Assembly (NCBI GenBank): GCA_946498245.1
Contig: CAMMNN010000010.1
Span: 28,135 to 92,134 of the forward strand
Direction: 5' to 3'
Source of the DNA: an uncultured Clostridium sp.
GTDB taxonomy: Bacteria; Bacillota; Clostridia; Lachnospirales; Lachnospiraceae
DNA length: 64,000 bases
Shown: piece by piece, positions 1-9,534 of the stretch
Position numbering within the stretch: position 1 is the first letter of the stretch
Layout: the number at the start of each line of letters is the position of its first letter
Notes under the pieces: model-generated
What the model saw: the letters and a program-made list of their open reading frames with translations, nothing else
Told to the model about the DNA's origin: nothing
The model's database searches: none
Position numbers and translations under genes: made by a program

Positions 1-130
1 TTCCGCTTCCCGCTTCCACGTAAGTGTCCTCCGGCCAGGAAACGGCAGCGGAGGCCTGGAAGGAAAAGGAACCGGTCCATACCATAAGGAAGACGGCCAG
101 AGACAGGAAATATCTGTAAAAATGTTTCAT
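1..130 (-). CDS. Secreted protein, N-terminus only (possible D-Ala-D-Ala carboxypeptidase)
   Basis: The gene runs off the left edge; only about 43 codons are visible. They begin at an ATG (128-130) with a GGAG ribosome binding site about 9 nt upstream. The first 27 residues form a classical signal peptide: MKHFYRY, a hydrophobic core, then an A-S-A-A cleavage region. The mature start (VSWPEDTYVEAGSG) resembles the start of the D-alanyl-D-alanine carboxypeptidase (DacA) domain in clostridia. The catalytic SxxK motif is outside the window, so that identity is a guess; secretion is well supported. Confidence 0.5.
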   Translation of the reverse strand, partial: MKHFYRYFLSLAVFLMVWTGSFSFQASAAVSWPEDTYVEAGSG

Positions 131-176
131 AAATTCGTAATCTCCATGTAACAGTTGGCGTTTCCTACAGTATAGG

Positions 177-887
177 CTATTTTGGGGGACAAGTAAAGGT
201 GGTTTTGCGTTCTTTCTTCCAGAGCAGCAGGCAGACCGCAAAAATTACAGCAACGGAAATTCCAAAAATAGTCAGAATTAAGAATGCAGTGTCCATAAAA
301 AAGGGTTCCGGGACAATATTAATGAGCATATCCGTTTCCGGATTCAAAATCCATAAATCATTGTCAAAGAAAATATGATGGAAAATTACGAAATACCGGT
401 TAAAATCCGATGCGATTAAAGCCCACAGTCCGGCCCCTGCAAGGAATACGGCTCCCATACCAAGGCAGATAGCTCTGGGAAGGATTTTAAGAAGCTTTGC
501 TTTGGAAACCGCCAGAAAAATCAGACACAGGACAATGATTCCCAGGGCGGCCCGACGGATTTGAATAGCGGCTAAAAAGAGTACGCGGACGTCTTCCATA
601 TGGGCGATTTCCCGTTCATTAAAAAACTCCCGGTATTGGCCTCCCATAGTGGTAAAAACATGAAGATCATCTCTATCGCCTCTTAGATAAGCCATCATCT
701 CATCTGTTACGATTAACAGATCGTCCATGGTCATTTCCGGCAGATCCTCCAAAACCTGGTATTTTTCATATTCCTTTTGGTAATAGTCCGGAATCCAGTA
801 GGCTACGGCTTCCACAGAGGTAATCAGAAGGATGGCCATAAGGCAGCAGGCGCACAGGAATCCGGCAAAATTTTGAAGCGCTTTCAT
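177..887 (-). CDS. DUF1461 / TIGR01906 family integral membrane protein
   Basis: Membrane protein of unknown function with about four hydrophobic helices: one at the N-terminus, one near residues 105-125, one near 140-160 and one near 205-225. The segments FNEREIAHMEDVRVLF, the FHHIFFDNDLW stretch and the PEPFF motif are characteristic of the TIGR01906/DUF1461 family, which is common in Firmicutes. The start at 887 is chosen because GGAGG lies exactly 8 nt upstream; an ATG five codons earlier (902) has no such site. It lies downstream of the V-ATPase operon but behind a hairpin, so it is probably transcribed separately. Family assignment is fairly sure; function is unknown. Confidence 0.7.
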   Translation of the reverse strand: MKALQNFAGFLCACCLMAILLITSVEAVAYWIPDYYQKEYEKYQVLEDLPEMTMDDLLIVTDEMMAYLRGDRDDLHVFTTMGGQYREFFNEREIAHMEDVRVLFLAAIQIRRAALGIIVLCLIFLAVSKAKLLKILPRAICLGMGAVFLAGAGLWALIASDFNRYFVIFHHIFFDNDLWILNPETDMLINIVPEPFFMDTAFLILTIFGISVAVIFAVCLLLWKKERKTTFTCPPK

Positions 888-930
888 GTAAAAATCCTCC
901 ATAAATCAGCAGCGATTACGCCGCGGCTTT

Positions 931-972
931 TGCAAAAGAGTCCCTCCGGCGGCTTCGGGCTGTCAGAGGGAC
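931..972 (-). terminator. Rho-independent terminator after the V-ATPase operon
   Basis: GTCCCTC (940-946) pairs with GAGGGAC (966-972). Read leftward, the stem is followed by TCTTTTGCA. It sits directly after the stop codon of subunit D, the last gene of the operon. Confidence 0.6.
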
Positions 973-987
973 GCAGATTGTAACAGT

Positions 988-1614
988 TTAGCTTTCTTTC
1001 TTTTCTTTGGTTCTTTTTATTACTTTTAACCGGGTAAATTCTTCCCTTTCCTTTTCTTCCAAGGCATTGGAGATGCTTTTCGTCAGGGCCTCGTAGGTGG
1101 GAATGGTAATGTTTTTCAGAGCGTTGGCCCTCTTTTGGGTCTTTTTAATATTAGACGCCAGACGATAGGCGGAATTTTCCACCATGGACAGCTTAATGGT
1201 CAGTTCCTTTACCTTTTCAAATTTGATTTTGGCAATGTCCAGAGACTCGCTGGTGCTGTAAAAAGAATAATATGGAACAAGAGGCTTAGGCTCATGCTGG
1301 ACCAGGGGAATTTCCGTACCCATAATACTTCGTGTTTTTATTTTCACCGAAGTTTCTACAGGAATGGAAAGGCTGATTTCCTGGACATAATTAATTCCCA
1401 GATCGATATTGGCTTTCTGCAGGGCCTGATACGCCTCACGGAAGGTGACGTCAATTTCCGACTGGATATTTTTTGCCTGATCAATAAGGCCCATTAATTC
1501 CCGAATGAGAATATTCCGTTTCTTGTCCATGAGCCCATAGCCCTGTCGGGCCAGAGCCAGAGAATTTTTGGCCAGGATCAGATTGCCTTTTGTGGGAAAT
1601 GTATTTGGATTCAT
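988..1614 (-). CDS. ntpD: V-type ATPase subunit D (central stalk)
   Basis: Subunit D forms the long antiparallel coiled coil of the rotor shaft that turns inside the A3B3 head. At 208 residues it matches the family. The N-terminus (NPNTFPTKGNLILAKNSL) and the following LARQGYGLMDKKRNILIREL helix are typical, as is the second long helix near the C-terminus rich in K, R and E (KKTQKRANALKNITIPTYEA). It is the last gene of the operon, 17 nt after subunit B, and is followed by a terminator. Confidence 0.95.
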   Translation of the reverse strand: MNPNTFPTKGNLILAKNSLALARQGYGLMDKKRNILIRELMGLIDQAKNIQSEIDVTFREAYQALQKANIDLGINYVQEISLSIPVETSVKIKTRSIMGTEIPLVQHEPKPLVPYYSFYSTSESLDIAKIKFEKVKELTIKLSMVENSAYRLASNIKKTQKRANALKNITIPTYEALTKSISNALEEKEREEFTRLKVIKRTKEKKES

Positions 1615-1631
1615 AAAAATCCCTCCCCTTC

Positions 1632-3023
1632 TTATTTCTTGCTGTCAGCAGCCGGTTTGTAGTACTGATCCAGAATCTTCGTATCGATACGATCCAGTTC
1701 TTCTCTTGGAAGCATCCCTAAAAGCTCCCAGCCAATGTCCAGGGTCTGGAGGATTGTCCGGTTTTCATGGGGATCCTGACCGATAAAGCGATCTTCAAAG
1801 GCCTTTCCAAATTCCAGATATTTCTTATCAATGGGTGAAAGCTCGTCTTCGCCGATAACGGATGCCAGAGCTCTGGCGTCCCCAACTTTAGCATAGCAGG
1901 AGAAAAGCTGATTGGCTACGGCCTGATGGTCGGCGCGGGTATAGCCTTCTCCGATACCGTCTTTCATCAGACGGGACAGGGAGGGAAGGACATTAATAGG
2001 CGGATACACCGACTGTCCGTGGAGGCTCCTATCAAGAACAATCTGCCCTTCTGTAATATAGCCCGTTAAGTCAGGAATAGGATGGGTAATATCATCATTA
2101 GGCATAGTTAAAATCGGTATCTGGGTGACAGAACCGTTGATGCCCGCTACAATGCCGGCCCGTTCATAAATACTTGCCAGCTCACTGTACAGGTATCCGG
2201 GGAAGCCCTTTCGGGAAGGAATCTCTCCCTTTGAGGAAGAAACCTCACGCATGGCCTCGGCAAAGGACGTCATATCCGTAAGAATTACCAGGATATGCAT
2301 ACCCTTTTCAAAAGCCAGATATTCCGCTACAGTCAGAGCGATTTTCGGAGTAATCAGACGCTCCACCACAGGATCGTTGGCCAGATTAATAAACATAGCC
2401 ACATGGGAGGAAACGCCGCTTTCCTCAAAGGTACGGCGGAAAAACTCCGCCACATCATACTTTACGCCCATGGCGGCAAATACAATAGCAAACTCTTCGT
2501 CGGAATCGTCTCCCAGGGACGCCTGCTGGACGATCTGGGCGGCTAACTGATCGTGGGGAAGACCGTTGCCGGAGAATATAGGCAGCTTCTGTCCGCGGAT
2601 CAGGGTGGTAAGTCCGTCAATGGCGGAGATACCGGTGCGGATATAATTCCTGGGATATTCCCGGGTTACAGGATTTAAAGGCTTACCGTTAATGTCCAGC
2701 CTGATGTCGGAGATAATATCCCCCAGCCCGTCAATGGGCTGGCCAATGCCGTTAAAGGTGCGGCCCAGCATGGAATCAGAAACGGCGATTTCCATAGGAT
2801 GTCCCGTGAGACGGGTGTGGGTATTTCTGAGAGCCATGCCGTCTGTGCCTTCAAAAACCTGGATAATGGCCTTGTCTTTATAAATCTCAATAATGCGGCC
2901 CAGCTTTTTTTCTTTGCCGTTTACCGTCATTTCCACAATTTCGTCGTAGGCGGCGTTCTGAACATCCTCCAGGACGACCAGAGGGCCATTAATCGCGCTT
3001 AAACCTAAATATTCAATTGCCAT
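1632..3023 (-). CDS. ntpB: V-type ATPase subunit B (regulatory, non-catalytic)
   Basis: Subunit B alternates with subunit A in the hexameric head and contributes the arginine finger at each catalytic interface. At 463 residues the length is normal. In place of the P-loop it has the family-typical degenerate segment [15 protein letters not shown]. The regions [19 protein letters not shown] and [15 protein letters not shown] are classical for the subunit. It starts 15 nt after subunit A stops, with an AAGGAGGGAG site. It is not expected to hydrolyse ATP by itself. Confidence 0.97.
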   Translation of the reverse strand: MAIEYLGLSAINGPLVVLEDVQNAAYDEIVEMTVNGKEKKLGRIIEIYKDKAIIQVFEGTDGMALRNTHTRLTGHPMEIAVSDSMLGRTFNGIGQPIDGLGDIISDIRLDINGKPLNPVTREYPRNYIRTGISAIDGLTTLIRGQKLPIFSGNGLPHDQLAAQIVQQASLGDDSDEEFAIVFAAMGVKYDVAEFFRRTFEESGVSSHVAMFINLANDPVVERLITPKIALTVAEYLAFEKGMHILVILTDMTSFAEAMREVSSSKGEIPSRKGFPGYLYSELASIYERAGIVAGINGSVTQIPILTMPNDDITHPIPDLTGYITEGQIVLDRSLHGQSVYPPINVLPSLSRLMKDGIGEGYTRADHQAVANQLFSCYAKVGDARALASVIGEDELSPIDKKYLEFGKAFEDRFIGQDPHENRTILQTLDIGWELLGMLPREELDRIDTKILDQYYKPAADSKK

Positions 3024-3038
3024 AAATGCTCCCTCCTT

Positions 3039-4805
3039 TTATGCGTTGCGTTCCAGAACATCATCATAGAACTTGTCAATTTGTTTCTTATAGTCGTCAA
3101 AGAGATCCAGCCGGTTATTAGGCACATCATATTTGATGGCGATTACTTTATCAAAGATGGGATCCTGCTTCAGCACAGACATAGGCATACCCATGGAAAT
3201 CAAAGTCCGGCTCTTTCTGTAAAGATACAGGATGATTTCCATCATACGGAACTGCTTGTCCATGGGAACGCAGGTATCCTCCTGATGGAAAGCGTTTTGC
3301 TGAAGGAAACCAACACGGATTACTTTTGCAATTTCCAGAATCAGTTTCTGATCATCCGGGAGCACGTCAGCGCCGATAAGCTTTACAATCTCCATGAGGC
3401 TGCTTTCCTGAGTCAGTATATAAACCATCCGGTTGCGGAAATCCACAAAACGGCTGTCCACATTATCTGTATACCAAGGCGCCAGATCAGACAGATATTC
3501 CGAATAGCTGGTAAGCCAATGGATAGCCGGAAAGTGGCGGGCGTAAGCCAGAGATTTATCCAACGCCCAGAAACACCGGACGAAACGCTTGGTGTTTTGG
3601 GTGACTGGCTCTGAAAAATCGCCGCCCTGAGGGGAAACGGCCCCGATAATGGAAACGGATCCTTCCGTTCCGTTTAAGTTCCGCATCATGCCGGCCCGTT
3701 CATAAAAAGCAGAAAGGCGGGACGCCAGATATGCCGGGAAACCTTCCTCCGCCGGCATTTCCTCCAGACGGCCCGACAGCTCTCTCAGAGCCTCCGCCCA
3801 TCGGGAGGTAGAATCCGCCATAATGGCTACGTGATACCCCATGTCCCGGTAGTATTCCGCCAGAGTCAGGCCGGAATAAAGGCTGGCTTCACGGGCCGCT
3901 ACAGGCATATTGGAAGTGTTGGCAATCAAAGTGGTTCTGTCCATAAGAGGATTGCCGGATTTGGGATCCACGAGCTTTGTAAATTCTTCCAGAACCTGAG
4001 TCATTTCGTTGCCGCGCTCGCCGCAGCCGATATAGATAATAATATCTGCGTCAGACCATTTAGCGATCTGGTGCTGGGTCATGGTTTTGCCTGTACCAAA
4101 GCCGCCGGGAACGGCAGCAGTGCCGCCCTTAGCAATGGGGAAAAGGGTATCCAGGATTCTCTGTCCGGTAATAAGAGGCTTTGTGGCGGGAAAACGCTTG
4201 GAAACCGGACGGGAAACCCGAATCGGCCATTTTTGGGTCATGGTAATTTTTCGTTCTGTCCCGTCAGGGAGTCTCAGGGTCAGCAGAACATCATCAATAG
4301 TATATTCGCCGTCAGGAACTACCTCCAGAACGTAGCCGTCTACATCAGGAGGAAGCATAACCTTGTGGACAATGGCCCGGGTTTCCGGAACCTCAGCAAT
4401 AATAGCTCCGGGAAGAAGCTGGTCACCCTTCTGCACGGTAATGTGAGTCTTCCATTTTTTACTGTGATCCAGGGAATCTACGCTGACGCCGCGGCCAATG
4501 TAGGCTCCCTCCGTTTTTGCGATTTCGCCCAGAGGCCGTTCAATTCCATCGAAGATATTATTGAGAATACCAGGGGCCAAAGTAACGGACACCGGGGCCC
4601 CCGTTCCAAAAACGCTTTCCCCCGGTTTAATTCCGGAGGTTTCCTCATATACCTGAATCGTAGTGCGCTCAGAGGAAAGGCCGATAACCTCGCCAATCAG
4701 GTTTTGGCGGCCAACGTAAACCATCTCGTTCATCTGCAGCCCGGGATCGCCCTGGAGATAAACCACAGGTCCGTTAATTCCGTAAATAGTGCCTGTTTTA
4801 CTCAT
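3039..4805 (-). CDS. ntpA: V-type ATPase subunit A (catalytic)
   Basis: Catalytic ATP-binding subunit of the V1 head (EC 7.1.2.2 family). The Walker A motif GGFGTGKT is at residues 234-241, preceded by AAVPG. The long non-homologous insert that separates A from F-type beta subunits is present around residues 110-200 (LLPGAIIAEVPET, then VDGYVLEVVPDGEY). The catalytic region IIYIGCGERGNEMTQVLEEF is intact. Length (588) is typical. Its start overlaps the end of subunit E by 8 bp, indicating translational coupling. Confidence 0.97.
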   Translation of the reverse strand: MSKTGTIYGINGPVVYLQGDPGLQMNEMVYVGRQNLIGEVIGLSSERTTIQVYEETSGIKPGESVFGTGAPVSVTLAPGILNNIFDGIERPLGEIAKTEGAYIGRGVSVDSLDHSKKWKTHITVQKGDQLLPGAIIAEVPETRAIVHKVMLPPDVDGYVLEVVPDGEYTIDDVLLTLRLPDGTERKITMTQKWPIRVSRPVSKRFPATKPLITGQRILDTLFPIAKGGTAAVPGGFGTGKTMTQHQIAKWSDADIIIYIGCGERGNEMTQVLEEFTKLVDPKSGNPLMDRTTLIANTSNMPVAAREASLYSGLTLAEYYRDMGYHVAIMADSTSRWAEALRELSGRLEEMPAEEGFPAYLASRLSAFYERAGMMRNLNGTEGSVSIIGAVSPQGGDFSEPVTQNTKRFVRCFWALDKSLAYARHFPAIHWLTSYSEYLSDLAPWYTDNVDSRFVDFRNRMVYILTQESSLMEIVKLIGADVLPDDQKLILEIAKVIRVGFLQQNAFHQEDTCVPMDKQFRMMEIILYLYRKSRTLISMGMPMSVLKQDPIFDKVIAIKYDVPNNRLDLFDDYKKQIDKFYDDVLERNA

Positions 4806-5388
4806 GGTCCTTCCCTCCTAAATCAAATTGAAATGTGCGGCGGGCCTCATCCAGTTTTGTTTCAAAAGAATTATCAATGAGGATGTGGGCGTGGGGAATA
4901 ACGGCCCTCATACCGCCGGAAAAGGAATAGGCGCTGAGCCTGAGAGCATTCCTGTTTTGTACAGAGAGGGAGTGAAGCAGAGGTTCGTCTGCCGGATCCA
5001 TATAAATAACCAGCTCCTTGTCTCCGGCAATTTTTTGAGCCTCTGTAATCTGACGCTCCAAAAGGGTGATGTATTCAGGCGTTCTCATAAAATCGGCCAG
5101 CATATTCTGGACTTCAACGAAAAGTTTGTCCTTTAACTCCTCCTGGTGTTTGCTCAGTTCCCGTTTAATATTGATTTGGGCGAGAGCCAGCTTTTTGTTG
5201 ATCTCCCGTCCGATTTTTTCAGATTCTCCCTGAAGCTGCATAGAGAGGCGCCGGGTGGCATCCTCCTTGTGCTCCTCAAAAGCCTGTTCCAAAGCCGCCG
5301 CATATTCATCATACAAACGTGCGCTTTTGTCCCTGGCGTCCTCCATACAGATGTCCATAAAATGCTGCAGTTTCTCGTCTGTTGTCAA
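4798..5388 (-). CDS. ntpE: V-type ATPase subunit E (peripheral stalk)
   Basis: Peripheral stalk subunit that pairs with the G/H subunit and holds the head still against rotor torque. The first 110 residues are a charged amphipathic helix (KLQHFMDICMEDARDKSARL, then repeated E/K/R-rich heptads) and the C-terminal domain is compact, ending in the strand region PHAHILIDNSFETKLDEARR. The start is a TTG (5386-5388) with an AGGTGA site; no better in-frame ATG exists. It is followed by an 8-bp overlap with subunit A. Confidence 0.9.
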   Translation of the reverse strand: MTTDEKLQHFMDICMEDARDKSARLYDEYAAALEQAFEEHKEDATRRLSMQLQGESEKIGREINKKLALAQINIKRELSKHQEELKDKLFVEVQNMLADFMRTPEYITLLERQITEAQKIAGDKELVIYMDPADEPLLHSLSVQNRNALRLSAYSFSGGMRAVIPHAHILIDNSFETKLDEARRTFQFDLGGKDHE

Positions 5389-5405
5389 ATTCAGTCACCT
5401 GCTTT

Positions 5406-5714
5406 CTATAATTTCAGTCCAATAGCTTCATTTACATAAGCGGTGATAAAGTTGGGCTTGCGGCCGGTGCCGTGGCGATCCGGAATTTCCACAATCAAAG
5501 GATACTTGCGTTCCAGTTTGACCTCGTCAATGATTTCCGGAAACTCCCGTCCGAATTTTTCCGTCAGGAGCACAATGCCAATCTCTTTATCGGCCAAAAC
5601 TTTATCAAGGGCTTCTTTCAGCTCCGCCCGCTGGTGGACGACGCTGCCTTCCACACCTGCCAGCCTCATGCCGGTCCAGGTGTCGATATTGTCGCTGATA
5701 AGATACATTTTCAT
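5406..5714 (-). CDS. ntpG: V-type ATPase subunit F (NtpG-type)
   Basis: Small Rossmann-like subunit of the central stalk, 102 residues. The pattern MKMYLISDNIDTWTGMRLAG (switch-like N-terminus), IGIVLLTEKFGREFPEIIDE and the conserved PLIVEIPDRHGTGR segment identify it. It lies 3 nt after subunit K and 17 nt before subunit E. The ATG at 5714 is the first methionine. Called F in archaeal and G in Enterococcus nomenclature. Confidence 0.93.
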   Translation of the reverse strand: MKMYLISDNIDTWTGMRLAGVEGSVVHQRAELKEALDKVLADKEIGIVLLTEKFGREFPEIIDEVKLERKYPLIVEIPDRHGTGRKPNFITAYVNEAIGLKL

Positions 5715-5717
5715 AAA

Positions 5718-6149
5718 TTAAAGCTGTCCCAGGATCATGAAGGAAATGATCAGTCCATATAAGCAGACACCTTCGGCAAGACCAACGAAGATTAAGGATT
5801 TACCAAGAATCGATCCGTCCTCACTAATTGCTCCCAATGCGGCGGAAGCAGCGGCGGAAACGGCGATACCGCCGCCGATACAGGACATTCCTGTGGAAAG
5901 AGCGGCAGCCAGATAACCCCATCCGGCAGCGGAAGAAGCGGCTGCAGTCTCAGCGGTTTCTGCAAATGCCGTACCGGAGAACATCAGAAAGGTAAGAACC
6001 AAAAGCGTGCCGAAAAAGAGGAATACGTTGACGCCTAAAGCGACTTTATAGCGTCCGCGGGTCTTTTCCCCGGCCGCATAGGTTCCGAAAGGAACTACGA
6101 TTCCCAGAATTAATGCCAGTGCCAATGTGATTTTTACTGCTAATGTCAT
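5718..6149 (-). CDS. ntpK: V-type ATPase membrane rotor subunit K (proteolipid)
   Basis: The c-ring proteolipid that carries ions through the membrane. It has 143 residues and four hydrophobic helices (about 5-25, 40-60, 75-105 and 115-140). The ion-binding carboxylate is in helix 4, in the motif VGLAEGVCLYGLI. The first hairpin carries no carboxylate and ends in the low-complexity stretch AETAETAAASSAAG. Start chosen at the ATG at 6149, which has AAGGAG 8 nt upstream; a TTG-initiated extension would run through that ribosome binding site. One carboxylate per four helices is the V-type pattern; the ion used cannot be read with confidence. Confidence 0.93.
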   Translation of the reverse strand: MTLAVKITLALALILGIVVPFGTYAAGEKTRGRYKVALGVNVFLFFGTLLVLTFLMFSGTAFAETAETAAASSAAGWGYLAAALSTGMSCIGGGIAVSAAASAALGAISEDGSILGKSLIFVGLAEGVCLYGLIISFMILGQL

Positions 6150-6185
6150 AATAAGATCTCTCCTTTTCAATGGTGATATTTATAA

Positions 6186-8117
6186 TTACTGCACGGTTTT
6201 TCCATAAGGCTTAAACGCCCGACCGCTGCCGCGGTAAAACCGGCTGAACAGTTCGTAGTATTCCAGACGAAGAACCTGGATTCCTACAATCAGTCCTTCC
6301 ATGCCGCAGACAAACAGATTTCCCAGGACAATAACAACCCAATTGGGATTCCCTGCTTCAGCGCCTGCCAGCATCAGAACTACCTCCATCATAGCGGCAT
6401 GGCTGACGGCAAAAGCGCCGACACGGACGAAGGACAGCGTATTGGAAAAATAACTTAACAGGACCTCGAACAATTCAAAGAATCCCTGTACTACAAACAT
6501 TCCCGGGCCGCCTTCCAGTTTGGCCGCTTTCTTTTCCAGAACAGCAGTTAAGGGTTCCTTAAAGAAGATTAAAAGCAGCGGAACCAAAAACATAACCGCC
6601 AGTACAACGGCAGCCGGAAGGGTGTGTCCGGTCATAAACAAAAGAATGGTTACTACCAGGCTGGCGTAAAAAACGAAACCGGCTGCGCCGTTGGTGTCAA
6701 ACCAGACCTCGGCACTCTGATGGGCCCGGAAGGCATTGACAATATTTAAAATCATTGTAATAAGAATGATCATCATACCCAGGGCAACGGCTACGACAAA
6801 TACGGTGTTCAGCCTTCCGATAAAGGGAAGATTCGTCATGGCTTCGGCAGGCCTTAACCACAGAGGTTCTATAATATTTTCGAAACCAAAGACGCTTCCA
6901 AACAAGAAACCAAAAATCGTGGAGAAGAAGCCGCAGCAGGAAATAATAGCCGCCAGATCCCATTTTTTCGCTTTATAAAGAAGGAGGCCGCCTGCCAGCA
7001 GGCAGAGTCCCTGTCCGGCATCGCCGAACATAAATCCAAATAAGAAAGAATAGGTGATTCCAATGAGTACCGTCGGATCCAGTTCATTATAGGCGGGAAG
7101 GCCGTACATTTTAATAAACATTTCAAAGGGCCGGAAAATCCAGGGGTTTTTCATTTTCGTAGGCGGCCCGTTGAGAAGATTGGTGTGATCATTTTCTACG
7201 ATGCAGAAAGTCTCATCATCCCGGGCAAGCTCCCCCTGCAGGCGATCCGCGTCTTTTTCAGCCATCCAGCCGCACAGAATGTAAAATGTGTGCTCATCAT
7301 TGCAGGTGCAGGCCGCCATCTTCCGAATGTCAAAATTCCGGGTAAACACGGAAAGGCGGGCGTAAGCGGAAAGAAGCTCCGTTTTTTCCTGATTCAGAGC
7401 CTCAGCGATCTCCTGATCCAGTCGGGTTATCTGAGATTGGTAACCGGAAATTTCGCTTTGCAGTTTATCGCAAGCTTCCTGAGGAGTTCCTACGTATTCG
7501 TCAGGAAGGAAAAACTGTTCAAAATGCATGGAAGCATAAATGGTGTCGACTTTATTGGCCAGCCGTTCCGGAACAAAATACAAAATCCAGACGTAATCCT
7601 CGTCCTCGTGACAGGGAAACAGGATGGTGTCAATGGTATCGTACACAAAGGAAAAGAACTTGTCATAATACTCTCTGGAAATCCGCCCGAACCGGAACTT
7701 TACATATTTAAAATGAAGAATCCGGCTCACATCATAATCGAGTCCCACAAAGGGGCGGACCTTATCTAAGGAATCCTGAGCGGACTTCAGCTTTTGGGCC
7801 AACTCGTCTTTCTGCGCCGACAGCTTTTCCAAAACCAAATCCAGACGGTGGATAACCTCCGCTGCCTGGGACGCGTCCATGGAAGGAGAAGGCTGTACCT
7901 GCTCCTTCTCCGCAAAACCGGATGCCAGCTCTGTCGCCCGCTGGTATTCGGCCCGATAGGGATTGTTCTCTGTAAAGGGCCGCAGGTTGTGAACGGTTTT
8001 CAATTCTGACAATGCATTTTCTAAATGAATGTCATACTTGGAGAGATATTGATCCACCACCCGATCAATATCATCCTTTGGCCCTGAGATATTCAGAAAT
8101 TTCATTTTCTCAATCAA
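6186..8117 (-). CDS. ntpI: V-type ATPase subunit I (stator a-subunit)
   Basis: Large stator subunit whose C-terminal membrane half forms the ion path against the K ring. Residues 1 to about 330 are soluble, with coiled coils that bind the peripheral stalks; the rest contains about eight membrane helices. The segment SYFSNTLSFVRVGAFAVSHA holds the functional arginine and the histidine typical of the family. The likely start is a TTG (8115-8117) with AAGGAGG 9 nt upstream; it overlaps the stop codon of subunit C (TTGA), so the two are coupled. The length of 643 is normal. Confidence 0.93.
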   Translation of the reverse strand: MIEKMKFLNISGPKDDIDRVVDQYLSKYDIHLENALSELKTVHNLRPFTENNPYRAEYQRATELASGFAEKEQVQPSPSMDASQAAEVIHRLDLVLEKLSAQKDELAQKLKSAQDSLDKVRPFVGLDYDVSRILHFKYVKFRFGRISREYYDKFFSFVYDTIDTILFPCHEDEDYVWILYFVPERLANKVDTIYASMHFEQFFLPDEYVGTPQEACDKLQSEISGYQSQITRLDQEIAEALNQEKTELLSAYARLSVFTRNFDIRKMAACTCNDEHTFYILCGWMAEKDADRLQGELARDDETFCIVENDHTNLLNGPPTKMKNPWIFRPFEMFIKMYGLPAYNELDPTVLIGITYSFLFGFMFGDAGQGLCLLAGGLLLYKAKKWDLAAIISCCGFFSTIFGFLFGSVFGFENIIEPLWLRPAEAMTNLPFIGRLNTVFVVAVALGMMIILITMILNIVNAFRAHQSAEVWFDTNGAAGFVFYASLVVTILLFMTGHTLPAAVVLAVMFLVPLLLIFFKEPLTAVLEKKAAKLEGGPGMFVVQGFFELFEVLLSYFSNTLSFVRVGAFAVSHAAMMEVVLMLAGAEAGNPNWVVIVLGNLFVCGMEGLIVGIQVLRLEYYELFSRFYRGSGRAFKPYGKTVQ

Positions 8118-9181
8118 GACTCAAATCCTCCTTTGCTTGGATTGATTACGGAATTGATAATAGCCTGGGGTTCAATCCCGTAACGGATGCTTTCTATAAT
8201 AGTGATGATTTTGTGCAGCTCCATTTCCTTAAAATACAGGTACGAATTTAAGATGGCAATGGAGTACGGATTTTTTCGGCTGGTGTACTGGTAAATATGC
8301 TGATTTACCAGACTAGCTACCACTTCGGGGCGGGGCTGCTGTACCTGGGACAATTCCGGCGGCGTACCGTAACGGCTTTCCCGCAGGGCGGCGTAAAAAC
8401 CGTCCATGGTTTCGGCTTCCGCCATTTTGCGTATGTCCGAAGTCTTTAGACGGTACTGGACAGGAATCAACAGAGCGTAAATATCCGCCGGATCCATATG
8501 GTAATACTTTTTGCAGCGGAAAATCCACTGAATATTTAACATATCCAGCCGGCTTCCCAGACATTGGATCAGGGTTTTCTGGTCGTCGGACTTTAACTTT
8601 TTCAACGAAGACTTCCACATCGTATTAAAGTAAAACATATCCAGACTGTTTTCATAATCAAACAAAGAGAGATTATCCTCGCGGTTCAGATGTGAAAGGA
8701 GAGGATAGAAGCGAGAACCTTCCAGGGCAGATGTGAAGTCCGTCAGTGATTTGGCTTCCAGGATTCGCGTAAAGTTTAAAGAAGAGTGGCGGTTGAAAAA
8801 TTCCTGGAACGCATACAAGTCTATATCCAGAGGATAGCGGCCGATAATACTGCGAAGGCAGCGTTTTATAATGCCGACTTCAAAACGTATAAAATAAAGA
8901 TCCAAAAACTTTCGCTGGGAAAGATTAGAAAAACGGTAAAGTTTGGCAAAGTCCCGGTACTCCGCGAGAATCAAAAGCTGTTCAATGGCTCCCCGATGCA
9001 GTTCCCCTGCCTCCGTCCGCGCAAACACTTCCTCGTAAGAAGGGTGGCGTTTAAGGTATTCCACAGAAGAAGTTACAGATTCTAAATGGGCCATTTCCTG
9101 AAACTCCTCAGGAGTAATAAGGCGGCTCTGCATGGCTTTTACCTTTGTTGTAAGGCCACTATAGGCAAGAAGATTTCCCAT
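8114..9181 (-). CDS. ntpC: V-type ATPase subunit C (rotor-to-membrane connector)
   Basis: All-helical 355-residue protein that joins the central stalk to the proteolipid ring (family of archaeal subunit C / yeast subunit d). Recognised by the N-terminus NLLAYSGLTTKVKAMQSRLI, the DLYFIRFEVGIIKRCLR segment and the helical C-terminus with PYSIAILNSYLYFKEMELHK. It lies second in the operon, 4 nt after the G/H gene, and overlaps subunit I. Confidence 0.9.
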   Translation of the reverse strand: MGNLLAYSGLTTKVKAMQSRLITPEEFQEMAHLESVTSSVEYLKRHPSYEEVFARTEAGELHRGAIEQLLILAEYRDFAKLYRFSNLSQRKFLDLYFIRFEVGIIKRCLRSIIGRYPLDIDLYAFQEFFNRHSSLNFTRILEAKSLTDFTSALEGSRFYPLLSHLNREDNLSLFDYENSLDMFYFNTMWKSSLKKLKSDDQKTLIQCLGSRLDMLNIQWIFRCKKYYHMDPADIYALLIPVQYRLKTSDIRKMAEAETMDGFYAALRESRYGTPPELSQVQQPRPEVVASLVNQHIYQYTSRKNPYSIAILNSYLYFKEMELHKIITIIESIRYGIEPQAIINSVINPSKGGFES

Positions 9182-9185
9182 AGCA

Positions 9186-9497
9186 TCACTCCTTTATCAT
9201 TTCCTGGAAAAGCCGGGTGGCATACTCTTTATGGTGAAGATCATAGGACGCATTCAGACTCTGCAGAGCTTTTTGCGCTTTTTGCTGCTGCCTGTCCAGC
9301 CGGAGCTTCAAATCCGCCTCCAGACTGCTGCGGAGCTCATCCAGCTTTTTGGCTTTATCCGCTTCCAGTTGAGCATCGAAATCGGCTGTTTTTTGTTCCA
9401 TCTCTTCCTCAAGGGCGGTTTTGCGGTCATTAACCCCTTCCATAATGGAAGAAGCAGAGGCCTCAATTTCAGAAATTTTTTCAATTAGCTTGTCCAT
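9186..9497 (-). CDS. V-type ATPase G/H subunit (peripheral stalk coiled coil)
   Basis: A 103-residue, almost wholly helical charged protein: MDKLIEKISEIEASASSIME, then long E/K/Q heptads, ending in YATRLFQEMIKE. This fits the G (also called H or NtpF) subunit that pairs with subunit E in the peripheral stalk. Start at 9497 is set by AGGAGGT 7 nt upstream; the longer reading from 9536 would begin inside the promoter region. First gene of the operon. Confidence 0.85.
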   Translation of the reverse strand: MDKLIEKISEIEASASSIMEGVNDRKTALEEEMEQKTADFDAQLEADKAKKLDELRSSLEADLKLRLDRQQQKAQKALQSLNASYDLHHKEYATRLFQEMIKE

Positions 9498-9534
9498 AAA
9501 AGCACCTCCTTGACTTGTTCCTAAAAATATACAC

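Noticed and set aside
3831..4880. A 349-codon rightward frame over the V-ATPase A and E genes
   Set aside because: It is the complementary shadow of a strongly conserved gene and contains no recognisable domain or ribosome binding site.
7185..7769. A 194-codon rightward frame within subunit I
   Set aside because: Antisense shadow of a well-supported membrane protein, with no motif of its own.
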